64,000 bases of DNA from an uncultured Verrucomicrobiota bacterium (GTDB lineage Bacteria > Verrucomicrobiota > Verrucomicrobiia > Opitutales > Seribacteraceae), in contig CACMQL010000005.1 in the NCBI GenBank assembly GCA_902615835.1, forward strand, positions 1 through 64,000, in the 5' to 3' direction. The notes beneath the pieces are model-generated. The model saw only the letters and a list, made by a program, of their open reading frames with translations. It was not told the origin of the DNA and did not search any database. Shown piece after piece: positions 9,239 to 19,341 of the stretch. Each line of letters begins with the position of its first letter. Positions within the stretch are counted from its first letter, which is position 1. The position numbers and the translations under genes are program-made.

Positions 9239-10221
9239 AAATTATAGTAACAGGTGGCCTCGGCTTCTTAGGAAGTAAAATTTCCAAAAAACTATCTGAA
9301 CTTGGTCATGAGGTTGAAACCTTGAGCCGTACAAATTCTGTAAATGAGAAAAATCAAATTAAACACCACCAAGTAGATCTCTCTCAAAAAATTGATGATA
9401 CCAGAATATTTGAAGGGGTTGACTGTATTTTTCACACTGCAGCAAAAGCTGGTATTGATGGAAAGTATAACGATTTTTATGCAGCTAATTTCTTCGCGAC
9501 GAAAAATCTTTTAGAAGTAGCTAAAACCAGTGGTGTCAAATTTTTCATTTACACAAGTTCACCAAGTGTCGTTTTCTCCGGCAATGCAATAAAAGACGGA
9601 AAAGAAGATATGCCGTACATTTCTTCGCGTATATCCCCTTATTCTTACACTAAATCAATCGCTGAAAAGAATGTGCTCTCATCGAATAGCGAAACTTTTG
9701 CTTCAGTTGCCCTCCGGCCACACTTAATTTGGGGAGAGAATGACCCACATCTCTTACCTAAAGTAATTTGCCGACACCGCAGCGGAAAACTGAAAATTGT
9801 TGGTGACGGCTTAAACCAAGTGGATTTAACTCATGTTGACAATGTAGTGCATGCCCACATCTTGGCCCTCAAATGTCTCATAACGGGAAAACCAATTGGT
9901 GGTCATGCCTATTTCATCTCACAAAACGAACCAGTGCAATTATGGTCTTGGCTTAACTTTATTTTTACAGAGCTTGATCTTCATCCAGTCAAAGAGAAAA
10001 TTAGTCTTAAGAAAGCATATTCCATTGGACTTGCCGCAGAACTGTTGTGGAAAATTTTCCCCATGAAGTCAGATTTGCCAATGACTCGTTTTGTTGCCTG
10101 CCAATTAGCGCATGATCATTGGTTTTCAAGCGACGCTGCCAAGCGGGATCTTGGATATGAGCCCATTCTTTCGATGAAAGAAGCACTGGATAAAACAATG
10201 CCTTGGCTAAAGAGTCTTTGA
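9235..10221 (+). CDS. oleD: OleD-like NAD(P)-dependent epimerase/dehydrogenase (3-beta-HSD type SDR), GTG start overlapping oleC stop
   Basis: 'MKIIVTGGLGFLGSKISKKL', 'FIYTSSPSVVFSG', 'YSYTKSIAEKNVL'; GTGA overlap with upstream oleC. Confidence 0.78.
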   Translation: MKIIVTGGLGFLGSKISKKLSELGHEVETLSRTNSVNEKNQIKHHQVDLSQKIDDTRIFEGVDCIFHTAAKAGIDGKYNDFYAANFFATKNLLEVAKTSGVKFFIYTSSPSVVFSGNAIKDGKEDMPYISSRISPYSYTKSIAEKNVLSSNSETFASVALRPHLIWGENDPHLLPKVICRHRSGKLKIVGDGLNQVDLTHVDNVVHAHILALKCLITGKPIGGHAYFISQNEPVQLWSWLNFIFTELDLHPVKEKISLKKAYSIGLAAELLWKIFPMKSDLPMTRFVACQLAHDHWFSSDAAKRDLGYEPILSMKEALDKTMPWLKSL

Positions 10222-11073
10222 AATCATCTTCCTGCGGTTAATTTCCATGAGTACTCCAGCAGTTGCGCAATTCAAGTTTAAGGAACTCCCGTGGCCCTGC
10301 ATAGGAATCGAGACCATCGCATCCGCATTCGTTTCCCAAAACTGGCCCAGTCCCTTCTTTTCACTGCCCATAAGCAGTGCGGTTTTCGGGCAGAAATTAT
10401 ACTCATAAATCGATTTTTGTGCCCGTGAACTTGTACCTACAACCAAAAAGCCCTTTTTATGAATCCAATCCATAACCTCCGCTTTTGTTCCCCAAGATAC
10501 CTTCAAACTGGCAAATAATCCCATCGAAGACCTAATTACATTCGGATTATAAAAGTCTACATTTGGGTCCGATAATAGAACAGACTCAACTCCCATGGCT
10601 TCTGCAGTTCTGAGAATGGCACCTAAATTTCCTGGTTTTTCAATTTCATCCAGAATAAGAACCAAGTCATGATTTTTTATTTCATGATTTTTTAAGTTAA
10701 TTTCCCAAGTTTTGGCAACCCCGACCAATTTACTCGTCTGCCCCCGGTAGGAAATCTTCCTCATCGGTTCTTCGGCCAGTTCAAAACAGGCAACCTGCTT
10801 CCTAGTTTGTATTTCTAGGATTGATCCTACTTCTTCTTCAGAGTTCTGAAGAAAATAAAGTTCTTTCAAAGAGCGTCCTGCTGCGTTCAGGGCTTCGATC
10901 TCCCTTTTTCCCTCCACCAGAAATAATCCCGTATCTTTTCGGTAGTTACTGGATTTTCTGAGACGAACCAAATGTTTAATCTTCTGATTCGAAGGGCTTT
11001 CTATTCTTATCTGCAAGGTTGTAAAAAAACGATTTTGCCTGAAAATAGCGAGTCCGTTAAAAGAATTCATCAT
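10207..11073 (-). CDS. TrmH/SpoU family RNA 2'-O-methyltransferase (exact start uncertain)
   Basis: 'LVEGKREIEAL', 'LVLILDEIEKPGNLGAILRTAEAMGVESVLL', 'LLMGSEKKGLGQFW', 'IPMQGHGSSLNLNCATAGVLMEI'. Confidence 0.9.
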   Translation of the reverse strand: MMNSFNGLAIFRQNRFFTTLQIRIESPSNQKIKHLVRLRKSSNYRKDTGLFLVEGKREIEALNAAGRSLKELYFLQNSEEEVGSILEIQTRKQVACFELAEEPMRKISYRGQTSKLVGVAKTWEINLKNHEIKNHDLVLILDEIEKPGNLGAILRTAEAMGVESVLLSDPNVDFYNPNVIRSSMGLFASLKVSWGTKAEVMDWIHKKGFLVVGTSSRAQKSIYEYNFCPKTALLMGSEKKGLGQFWETNADAMVSIPMQGHGSSLNLNCATAGVLMEINRRKMISKTL

Positions 11074-12292
11074 GAATAATTCCCCAAAAGGATTTACACC
11101 ACACCCCTACCCCTATCACCACCTGCTTGATTTAGAAATTGAGTCTTTAACTAACTTGGGTCTTGGCTTGGGCAGAGACAAAGGCTGGGTTATTCAAGTG
11201 CCCTATGTTTTACCTGGTGAGAAAATCCAAGCTCGGATTTACCGTAACCATAAAAATTACTCATCCGCAGACTGTGTATTTGTGTACCAAAGATCTCCGG
11301 ACCGGGTTGAGCCGGTGTGCGATCTTTTTGGGGAGTGCGGTGGTTGTCAGTACCAACATATGGATTATGCAAGCCAGTTAAAATGGAAGCGGAAACAGGT
11401 CGAAAATTCTTTTGCACGGATCGGAAGAATTGAATTTCCAGTTAACCGACCAATCCCATCTCCTCAGAAATATGGCTACCGTTCCAAGCTTACTCCTCAT
11501 TACGAAAGACCTCATCCTTCACATTTTTTTAAAGTGGGGTTTTTAAAACAAGGGACCCGCAGGTCCTTGATTGATATTCACCAGTGCCCGATAGCCACTA
11601 AAGAAATTAACCAGGTCTTGCCGTTGGCGAGAAAAAACCTGGAAGGAAGAAAATTCGGACTAAAAAAAGGGGGCACCTTACTTTTGCGAGACACCAACGG
11701 ACATATAACCACAGATCCAAATGAATTGGTGCAGGAAAGAGTTGGCGACCTTACTTTTCAGTTTCGGGCAGGAGATTTTTTTCAAAATAATCCCTCTATA
11801 CTTCCTGAGCTAGTAAATTATGTAATCAAACAATCTCAGCCCCAGAAGACATCTTTTTTAATAGATGCCTACTGTGGAAGCGGCATTTTTGGAATATCTG
11901 CCTCACCCCACTTTAAAAAAGTAATTGGAATTGAAATTAGTCGTGAAGGATTTCATGGAGCACAAGCGAATGCCAAACTAAATAGGATGGTGAATGCGGA
12001 ATTTATTTTAGGAGATGCATTTTCTATTTTTGATGCGATCGACTCAACTTTTCGACCATGCACACTGCTTGTAGACCCCCCACGAAGAGGATGTGATCAA
12101 AACTTTCTCTCCCAAGCCTTATCCTTTAGCCCGGATTTCATTGTCTATATTTCCTGCGATCCTGCCACGCAAGCCCGTGATGCAAAAGTTTTAGTGGAGG
12201 GCGGTTATTCTGTTTTGGAAATTCAGCCTTTTGATCTTTTCCCCCAAACTCGTCATATTGAATCCGTGATGACCTTAGAAAAGGTTCCTTAA
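11072..12292 (+). CDS. RumA/TrmA-type class I SAM-dependent RNA (uracil-5-)methyltransferase with Fe-S cysteines
   Basis: TRAM-like N-terminus, 'CDLFGECGGCQYQHM', 'LIDAYCGSGIFGISAS', 'LLVDPPRRGCDQNFLSQAL', 'VYISCDPATQARD'. Confidence 0.9.
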   Translation: MNNSPKGFTPHPYPYHHLLDLEIESLTNLGLGLGRDKGWVIQVPYVLPGEKIQARIYRNHKNYSSADCVFVYQRSPDRVEPVCDLFGECGGCQYQHMDYASQLKWKRKQVENSFARIGRIEFPVNRPIPSPQKYGYRSKLTPHYERPHPSHFFKVGFLKQGTRRSLIDIHQCPIATKEINQVLPLARKNLEGRKFGLKKGGTLLLRDTNGHITTDPNELVQERVGDLTFQFRAGDFFQNNPSILPELVNYVIKQSQPQKTSFLIDAYCGSGIFGISASPHFKKVIGIEISREGFHGAQANAKLNRMVNAEFILGDAFSIFDAIDSTFRPCTLLVDPPRRGCDQNFLSQALSFSPDFIVYISCDPATQARDAKVLVEGGYSVLEIQPFDLFPQTRHIESVMTLEKVP

Positions 12293-12984
12293 CTGCGGAT
12301 TCTCTTTTTCTTCCAATCAAGAGAGGAAAATTGCTGGTGCAATTTTTCCATCTGGTTAGAAAATTTTGAGGTCCAGTTTGCCCGCTCAATTTTCTCCTCG
12401 ACCATATCTGCGAGGCAATGTGTGAGGCTTTCTTGAAATTTTTGTTTATTGAGCGCCCATGTCTTATCCATAAGAATGGTTCCTTGTAGTAACAGACCCT
12501 TTCTGGATTTTTTCATCGCCGCACCAGCTACCTTTTTTGAAAAATCAACATTCATAAGATCCCATCCCACCGGTTCTTGAAAGCAGTCGCCCGGGATCAT
12601 TTTTTCTTTATTAGTTGGGCAGGGTTGCAAGGTTGTAACTATATGCTGGCGGGCAAATGCCGATGCAATACAAAGGTGAACCTCTTTGTAAAAATCAAGG
12701 GGTTGTATGAAGAATGATTGATGAGTCCTGGGAATGACTAGACAATAGGTCCAATCTTTACCGTGCTTCACAATTCCACCACCAGTAGGTCTGCGAATTA
12801 ATTGATCAACTGAAATACCGGTTATTTCCTCAACCCATTCCCAGTCTTGACCGTATCCAAAGCTTGTTTCCATGGAAGACCACTGATAATGACGAAAGGA
12901 CGGCGAATCTGCCTGATCGAAAAGTAGCCAGTCTCTCGCCATATTCGTCAGACCGTCTTCTATTGCGTTGGGATAAACGAACAT
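12289..12984 (-). CDS. Lipoate-protein ligase A / biotin-lipoate ligase fold protein
   Basis: 'RRPTGGGIVKHGKDWTYCLVIPR' motif and 'KVAGAAMKKSRKGLLLQGTIL' characteristic of LplA/LipM-type proteins. Confidence 0.82.
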   Translation of the reverse strand: MFVYPNAIEDGLTNMARDWLLFDQADSPSFRHYQWSSMETSFGYGQDWEWVEEITGISVDQLIRRPTGGGIVKHGKDWTYCLVIPRTHQSFFIQPLDFYKEVHLCIASAFARQHIVTTLQPCPTNKEKMIPGDCFQEPVGWDLMNVDFSKKVAGAAMKKSRKGLLLQGTILMDKTWALNKQKFQESLTHCLADMVEEKIERANWTSKFSNQMEKLHQQFSSLDWKKKRIRS

Positions 12985-12990
12985 TATTAT

Positions 12991-13950
12991 TTAAATTCGT
13001 ATAGTATATTTCGACGGGTCATTCGCATTTTCCCTATACCACTTGAAAAGACCGTCAGGAACTTTTAATCCCTCAAGTTGCTCGCTTATGTTCTGTGGTT
13101 TTGTTTTGATTTTGCCCATCAAGGGTGATAGCTCAAAGGTAAGTTTGGCTGGGCGTTTCCCCACCCGCTTGAAAGATTCATTGATAGAACCGCGATTGAG
13201 TAAGCTTGCTGAAAAACCGAACCTTTCGAGGATTCTTTTTCCCAATTCGAAACGAGATATAACTTCAGTTCCTGCCCAGTGAAACAACCCGGTCAGGTTT
13301 GGTCTCTCAAGCAGTTCCACCACAACCGACGCCACATTATCTGCTGAACAGGGTTGCCTGTATTCGTCGTCAAAAAGGGTAAGAGTTTGCCCCTTTTGGA
13401 TGGATTCAAAAATTCTTTCATGCGGACTACGATTGGCCCGCGGGCTATTTCCATTAATCAGCGTAAGTCGTAAAACGACTACATTTTCATCGATTGCGGA
13501 AAGAACTTTTTTTTCGGCCTCCAGCTTTTGATTTCCATATTCGCTTACTGGCTTGGGCAAATCAGTTGAGCGGTAAGGCTCCTCCCGTCCCTCAAAAACC
13601 ATATCACTCGAAATATGGATAAACCTCGCACCCAGATGAGAGGATATCTCCGCCAGTTTTTGGGCGCCATCAACATTTATTTTTGCTGCACCCCTTGGAT
13701 CCTGATTTACGGAATCAGGCGAAGAAACAGCCGCACAATTTATAATTGCATCAGGCCATTGGTCGAGAAGCTCGCGCGTAAGTTGCATCTCATCAACCAA
13801 ACTCAAGCCCCTGAAGGAAGGTAACGGACCTTTATCTGATGGTTTTTGGCAATATTGAATACTTTCAAAACCTCTTCGATTCAATTCTTGATAAACGGAC
13901 CATCCCAGTAGCCCAGAAGCTCCAAACAGCACAACTCTCACAATTGCCAC
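12991..13950 (-). CDS. NAD(P)-binding sugar reductase of the dTDP-4-dehydrorhamnose reductase (RmlD) type
   Basis: 'VVLFGASGLLGWSVYQELNRRGF', 'DAIINCAAVSSPDSVNQDPRGAAKINVDGAQKLAEISSHLGARFIHISSDMVFEG'. Confidence 0.82.
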   Translation of the reverse strand: MAIVRVVLFGASGLLGWSVYQELNRRGFESIQYCQKPSDKGPLPSFRGLSLVDEMQLTRELLDQWPDAIINCAAVSSPDSVNQDPRGAAKINVDGAQKLAEISSHLGARFIHISSDMVFEGREEPYRSTDLPKPVSEYGNQKLEAEKKVLSAIDENVVVLRLTLINGNSPRANRSPHERIFESIQKGQTLTLFDDEYRQPCSADNVASVVVELLERPNLTGLFHWAGTEVISRFELGKRILERFGFSASLLNRGSINESFKRVGKRPAKLTFELSPLMGKIKTKPQNISEQLEGLKVPDGLFKWYRENANDPSKYTIRI

Positions 13951-14011
13951 TATTACAAAAGTGTTTCAAGCGCACAATACGCGAATTCAAGGAAAAGCTT
14001 TTCCTTGAAGT

Positions 14012-15148
14012 ATGATTAGCATGAGGATACCTTACTCTTTGCCAATGAATTTTACGCAACTTGCGAATCCCCGCATCCTCGATCAACCTATTTATACCCC
14101 TGGGAAACCAATTGAAAAAGTTGCTGAACAATTTGGTTTAGCCGAGCATGAAATCGTAAAACTTGCCTCCAATGAAAACCCTTGGGGTGCCTCACCACAT
14201 GCTCTGGAAAAAGCAAAGGGTGCACTTGATCAAGTGCATCTATATCCGGATGGGAGTGGTACTTTTCTGTTGGAAAGACTGGCTTCCAAGTTTTCACTCT
14301 CAAACGAACACTTTATCCTAGGTAATGGGTCCAATGAAATCATTGAATTACTCGGACATGTCTTTATTGGCGAAAATGATGAAATCATTTTTGGTGAACA
14401 TGCTTTTGCAGTATACAAGTTGGTAACTCTTTTGATGGGAGGGCAACCCGTGTCCGCCCGCATGCCTAATCTTACGCATAACCTAACCCTGATAAGGGAA
14501 TCCATTAACTCAAAAACCAAAATCATTTTTCTGCCGAGTCCTAACAACCCAACCGGTACTGCTAATTCCAAGGACGAAATCTACTCGTTTATTGAAACGA
14601 TGCCTGAACATGTCATTCTCTGCCTAGATGAAGCTTATTCGGAATACCTTGACGACCCTCCCGATATCCGCCCTTTTATCCAGTCAGGCAAGAAAGTGAT
14701 CGGGCTTCGTACCTTTTCCAAAATCCATGGACTGGCTGGATTAAGGATTGGATATGGATACGGATCAAAGGAAATGATATCTCTTCTTCAAAAGGCTAGA
14801 CAACCATTCAATGCCAACTCCATCGCCCAAGCCGCTGCGATTGCAGCCCTGGAGGATGAAGACTGGGTTCTTCAGTGTCGGAGAAGAAATGAAAACGGTC
14901 TTAGGCAAGTGGAGCAAGGCCTGCAGAACCTCGATCTTGAATATATTCCAAGTCAGGCCAACTTCATCCTTGTCAATCTAGGAAATGGCAGGAAAGCATT
15001 TGAGGCCTTGCAACGAAAAGGGGTCATAACCCGGCCCATGCCCGGTGAATTGGCAAGGTATCTTCGCCTTTCCATAGGCACGGAAATTGAAAACGAAAAA
15101 GCACTGGCAGCATTGGAGGAAATCGTTCCATTACTTGATCATCCATGA
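14012..15148 (+). CDS. hisC: Histidinol-phosphate aminotransferase (start may be ATG at 14045)
   Basis: 'KLASNENPWGASPHALEKA', 'PSPNNPTGT', 'LDEAYSEY', 'LRTFSKIHGLAGLRIGYG', C-terminal 'LRLSIGTEIENEKAL'. Confidence 0.93.
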   Translation: MISMRIPYSLPMNFTQLANPRILDQPIYTPGKPIEKVAEQFGLAEHEIVKLASNENPWGASPHALEKAKGALDQVHLYPDGSGTFLLERLASKFSLSNEHFILGNGSNEIIELLGHVFIGENDEIIFGEHAFAVYKLVTLLMGGQPVSARMPNLTHNLTLIRESINSKTKIIFLPSPNNPTGTANSKDEIYSFIETMPEHVILCLDEAYSEYLDDPPDIRPFIQSGKKVIGLRTFSKIHGLAGLRIGYGYGSKEMISLLQKARQPFNANSIAQAAAIAALEDEDWVLQCRRRNENGLRQVEQGLQNLDLEYIPSQANFILVNLGNGRKAFEALQRKGVITRPMPGELARYLRLSIGTEIENEKALAALEEIVPLLDHP

Positions 15149-16455
15149 TTCCTGGTAGTTTTCCATGGCCGCAGATTTTGGTAATTTGGCTCATTTTTAT
15201 TTTTTGGGCAATCGCTCTTGGTATATATCGTACTTTGATTGACCGGATTCGCTCCGGTTTGGTTGCCAGCCCCAGTTCTGGAAACCAAATAGACCGTTTG
15301 TTGTCAGACAGTTTGCAACTACCCAACCATGAGCGTCCTTTCCATGTGGAAGCATCCACACTTTCTTCCCTGCAAATTTTATTTGGCTTTTTGGTGTTTT
15401 CTGTCTTTTCCAATCTTTATGTCGAAGGCCCGGAAAATAAGCCCGGGCTACTGGCATTTTGTTTTGTTGCCTCTCTATCCGTAGAAAGAATTGCCTCCTG
15501 GATGCTGCCGAAGAAAATAAGCCAAAGTCCAAACATTGAGTTATATTTAAAGCCCGCTTTTTTCCCAGTGTTTTTAATCAGACTTATCTGCAAACCTTTG
15601 TCTCTTCTAATTTTAATTGTGGAAAAAGGTATGGAATCATCCAGTCAAAAGATGGTAATGGAACAGGACGAAGAAAGTGAGGTTGCTGACCATATCCGCG
15701 TCGTCGGTCGGGAGGGAGCAAATCTTGATCCGGAAATTCTCGAAATTATGGGAAATACAATCGAAATGAGCCAGCTAAAGGTAAACGATGTCATGATCCC
15801 CCGGAATCAGGTTCAAATTCTTGATGTAAATGATTCCTTCTCCACCAACTTAGAAATTGCTAAATCCTGTGGACATACCAGGTTGCCCCTCTGTGACCAT
15901 GATCTTGATCAATGTCTTGGGATTGTCCATGTAAAGTATGCCTTTCGGGCACTTTCAGAAAAGAGCCAAAATTTTGATTTACGAAAAATAACCAAAGCCC
16001 CGGCCCTGCTATCGAGGGAAGAGCCGTTGCCTGCGGCACTCAAGAGGATGATGAAGTTAAAAGTTCATATGGCCTTAGTTCGAGATCAATTTGGAGGAAT
16101 CGACGGTGTAATCACCCTTGAAGATATTTTGGAGGAGGTTGTAGGCGAGATTCAGGACGAATTTGATTCAGATGAAAAAGCCGTGGAGAAAATCGATGAA
16201 AACAAATGGAGAATTTCCGGTCTTGTACCCGTTCATGATCTTCCAGATCAAATTAATCTGTTCGAAGACGAGGATGATACCGCAACAGTTGGGGGAGTGA
16301 TAACCAAAGAACTTGGAAGAATTCCTGAAAATCAGGAAGTCCATGAAATTGCGGGTTTGCAAATTAAGGTTTTGGAAGCGGATGATACCCGCGTGCTTTC
16401 CCTGGAAATCGAATGGCTGGAAAAAGAGGGGACTACTTCCGAGGAAACAGAATAA
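15145..16455 (+). CDS. CNNM/HlyC-CorC family CBS-domain membrane protein
   Basis: CBS pair ('NDVMIPRNQVQILDVNDSF...', 'ALVRDQFGGIDGVITLEDILEEVVGEIQDEFDSDE') and CorC_HlyC C-terminal domain ('WRISGLVPVHDLPDQINL...TVGGVITKELGRIPE'); N-terminal TM region divergent. ATGA overlap with hisC. Confidence 0.85.
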   Translation: MIPGSFPWPQILVIWLIFIFWAIALGIYRTLIDRIRSGLVASPSSGNQIDRLLSDSLQLPNHERPFHVEASTLSSLQILFGFLVFSVFSNLYVEGPENKPGLLAFCFVASLSVERIASWMLPKKISQSPNIELYLKPAFFPVFLIRLICKPLSLLILIVEKGMESSSQKMVMEQDEESEVADHIRVVGREGANLDPEILEIMGNTIEMSQLKVNDVMIPRNQVQILDVNDSFSTNLEIAKSCGHTRLPLCDHDLDQCLGIVHVKYAFRALSEKSQNFDLRKITKAPALLSREEPLPAALKRMMKLKVHMALVRDQFGGIDGVITLEDILEEVVGEIQDEFDSDEKAVEKIDENKWRISGLVPVHDLPDQINLFEDEDDTATVGGVITKELGRIPENQEVHEIAGLQIKVLEADDTRVLSLEIEWLEKEGTTSEETE

Positions 16456-17956
16456 TTTTTTCTTTTATCGTTTTTCCATTTAAACGATGATCCCAGATAA
16501 GATCTTGTTGCCATGACTTACAGGCAGGCAGACCAAGTCTCTCATTTATTTTTGCATGAATTTCCGGCATAACGGCCACGAGCAAAGAATTGGCAAGGCG
16601 AAGAGCCTCCACCATATTTGAAAGACAGGTCTGCAGGTTTTTTTGGTCACCCTCTTCAGCAGACTTGGCAAGTTTCCATGGAACTCTATCATCCGCGTAT
16701 TTATTAATTGCCCGAATAAAGCCTGAAACCTGTTCCAGTCCCAGACTGAATTGAAATTCCTCGAAAAATGCCTTCGAAATTTTTTGGGTGCTTTTCCACT
16801 TCTTTTGAAGTTCCAATTCTGGTTTTTCAGGCTCGTGATGTTCCGGAACCACTGAATCAAAATAATTTACACACATATGCAGTAGCCTGCTTACTAAATT
16901 TCCAAGATCATTTCCCAAGTCTGCCCGGTATCTTGAGTCAAATCTAGAGAGAGAGAATTCGGCATCCTGACCTACTTTCATTTCTCTCATAACAAAAAAG
17001 CGGAAAGCATCAGCTCCGTACTCATCGGCCAGTTCCAGGGGATTTATGCTTTCCCCTGTACTCTTGGACATTTTCTCTCCTGAACTGGTCCACCATCCAT
17101 GGGCTAAAATCTTCTTGGGAAGTTCGAGATTGCACGCTTCAAGCATAATGGGCCAATAGACCGCATGCGGGGGAGCCAGGATATCCTTGCCTATAACATG
17201 GAGATCTGCGGGCCAAAGTTTCGTGAATTCTTTCCCTCCATACCCAGCTGCGGTTACATAATTAACCAGTGCATCAAACCAAACATAAGTGACATACTCC
17301 TGGTCAAAAGGGAGAGGGATACCCCAAGATAACCGTTCTTTTGGTCGGGAAATACAGAGATCATTGAGAGGTTCCTTAAGAAATTCAATCACTTGGGATT
17401 GGCGATGTGCGGGAAGAATAAAATTCTTATTTTCCTTTAAAAATTGAAGCAGCCATTCCTGGTATTTTCCTAGTTTAAAAAAATAATTTTTTTCGGTTAT
17501 TTCAGTAACCTCGCCAAAAATCTCTGGCCATACCCCGTCCACTTTATCTTTTTCCTGAAGAAATTGTTCGGCTCTCATCGAGTAAAAACCGCTGTATTCT
17601 GCCTGATAAATTTCTCCTCTTTCGAACAGGTCTTTCAACAAACTTGTAACAACCTGTTGGTGTCGAGATTCAGTGGTTCTTACATAATCATCATTTGCAA
17701 TGCCTAAACTGACCAACATTTTTTTAAATTCATCAGCAATCCGGTCACAACGCGCTTGTGGCTCTACCCCTTCCTTTTCTGCTCCTTGTTGGACTTTTTG
17801 ACCGTGCTCATCCAAGCCGGTTACAAAATGTGTAGGTTGTCCCGTCACTTTTTTCGTCCTGCTGATAACATCCGCTAAAATTTTTTCATATGCGTGCCCC
17901 AAATGTGGAGATCCATTGGCATAATCGATTGCAGTGGTTAAATAAAAAGGCTTCAT
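16433..17956 (-). CDS. metG: Methionyl-tRNA synthetase
   Basis: 'FYLTTAIDYANGSPHLGHAYEKILADVISR' and KMSKS motif 'GEKMSKSTGESINPLELADEYGADAFRFF'. Confidence 0.96.
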   Translation of the reverse strand: MKPFYLTTAIDYANGSPHLGHAYEKILADVISRTKKVTGQPTHFVTGLDEHGQKVQQGAEKEGVEPQARCDRIADEFKKMLVSLGIANDDYVRTTESRHQQVVTSLLKDLFERGEIYQAEYSGFYSMRAEQFLQEKDKVDGVWPEIFGEVTEITEKNYFFKLGKYQEWLLQFLKENKNFILPAHRQSQVIEFLKEPLNDLCISRPKERLSWGIPLPFDQEYVTYVWFDALVNYVTAAGYGGKEFTKLWPADLHVIGKDILAPPHAVYWPIMLEACNLELPKKILAHGWWTSSGEKMSKSTGESINPLELADEYGADAFRFFVMREMKVGQDAEFSLSRFDSRYRADLGNDLGNLVSRLLHMCVNYFDSVVPEHHEPEKPELELQKKWKSTQKISKAFFEEFQFSLGLEQVSGFIRAINKYADDRVPWKLAKSAEEGDQKNLQTCLSNMVEALRLANSLLVAVMPEIHAKINERLGLPACKSWQQDLIWDHRLNGKTIKEKIILFPRK

Positions 17957-18127
17957 TCAAATTATCTTTAATGGAATAAGGGTAAAAGAACCATCTCATT
18001 TACATATTTTCGTTTTACATGGTTGACGTATTGATTATGAAATTTTGAATAGCTAGATTATAGTCCGCATTTGGAACTAACTTAGCTTCGGACCCCCTAA
18101 TACTGCCTAGATTTTGGCTGATTCAAT

Positions 18128-19273
18128 TTGCATCTTATGAGCGAAGAACAAGATAGCGCTCCTGACCCTAAACAGGTTGAGGGCATGCTCGACTTGGTCG
18201 AGAACAAAGCAGGTGTTTTGCTAAACCCAAGCCGGGGAGGTAAAACCACCCCTCATGATCCCTTTGTGCCCAAGGAGCTCGTGCGAAGATTTAAGCTCAA
18301 GCGAGGCTCAATTATCCATGCGGATGCCTCCTTTGATCAAAGAAGACCAAATCCCAAAGTACAATATGTGCATTCCGTGGACGGTTTACCAATACATGAA
18401 CGCAAAAAACTTTTTCGATTCGATCAACTGACCACCATCCAGCCAAAGGAAAAATTAAACCTGGAAACTAGTGATGGACGGATGACCACCCGTGTTCTGG
18501 ATCTTTTTTGCCCAATTGGAAAAGGACAAAGGGCATTAATAGTCGCACCTCCTAGAGCAGGAAAAACTACGATCCTTCACGACATTGCAAAAGGGATTGA
18601 AGAAAATCACCCGGAGTGTCACCTCATGGTGATGCTCATCGATGAACGCCCCGAAGAGGTGACAGATTTTAAACGCACGGTGGATGCAGAAATTTATGCT
18701 TCCTCTAATGACGAAGAAGTGAAAAGTCATCTCCGGGTCGCGGAATTGGCCATCGAACGGGCAAAACGACTGGTTGAATCCAAAAAAGATGTCGTCCTTT
18801 TAATGGATTCCATAACCAGGTTGTCAAGAGCCTATAACGCCAATTCTGGAAAGAGTGGACGGACCATGACTGGTGGATTGGATGTGCGTGCACTCGAAAA
18901 GCCAAGACAAATCTTTTCTTCTGCCAGAAATTCGGAAGAATCAGGCTCCCTGACCATCGTTGCAACTGCCTTGATCGAAACAGGTTCTAAAATGGATGAG
19001 TTAATTTTTCAGGAATTCAAAGGCACTGGAAATAGTGAAATTATTCTGGATCGTAAAGTTGCTGAGCTCAGACTTTGGCCTGCAATCAACCTGGCATCTT
19101 CAGGAACGAGAAAAGAAGAAGATCTTGTCGATCGAAATATTTTGGAGAAAACATCATTCTTACGTCGGGCCATGTCCCCAATGAAAGTCATTGACGCAGC
19201 GGAAACCCTTTTGGAAAGGCTTGCCAAAACTTCTACAAACAAAGAGTTTCTCGAACTTATTCAAACTCCATAA
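18128..19273 (+). CDS. rho: Transcription termination factor Rho, short form (likely start ATG at 18137)
   Basis: 'PIGKGQRALIVAPPRAGKTTILHDIAKGI' (Walker A), 'VMLIDERPEEVTDF', 'VVLLMDSITRLSRAYN', 'EFKGTGNSEIILDRKVAELRLWPAI'. ORF 18128 starts at TTG. Confidence 0.95.
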   Translation: MHLMSEEQDSAPDPKQVEGMLDLVENKAGVLLNPSRGGKTTPHDPFVPKELVRRFKLKRGSIIHADASFDQRRPNPKVQYVHSVDGLPIHERKKLFRFDQLTTIQPKEKLNLETSDGRMTTRVLDLFCPIGKGQRALIVAPPRAGKTTILHDIAKGIEENHPECHLMVMLIDERPEEVTDFKRTVDAEIYASSNDEEVKSHLRVAELAIERAKRLVESKKDVVLLMDSITRLSRAYNANSGKSGRTMTGGLDVRALEKPRQIFSSARNSEESGSLTIVATALIETGSKMDELIFQEFKGTGNSEIILDRKVAELRLWPAINLASSGTRKEEDLVDRNILEKTSFLRRAMSPMKVIDAAETLLERLAKTSTNKEFLELIQTP

Positions 19274-19341
19274 CACATTGACAAACCTTCTTTTTCAAGG
19301 CACCGTAATCGATTTGCGTTGAATATCCCTTTCGGCCTTTT

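Noticed and set aside
18000-18127. metG-rho divergent intergenic region considered for a promoter or small RNA
   Set aside because: A TTGACG hexamer at about 18021 has no convincing -10 partner at 16-18 nt spacing and no clear hairpin was recognised; not supportable by eye.
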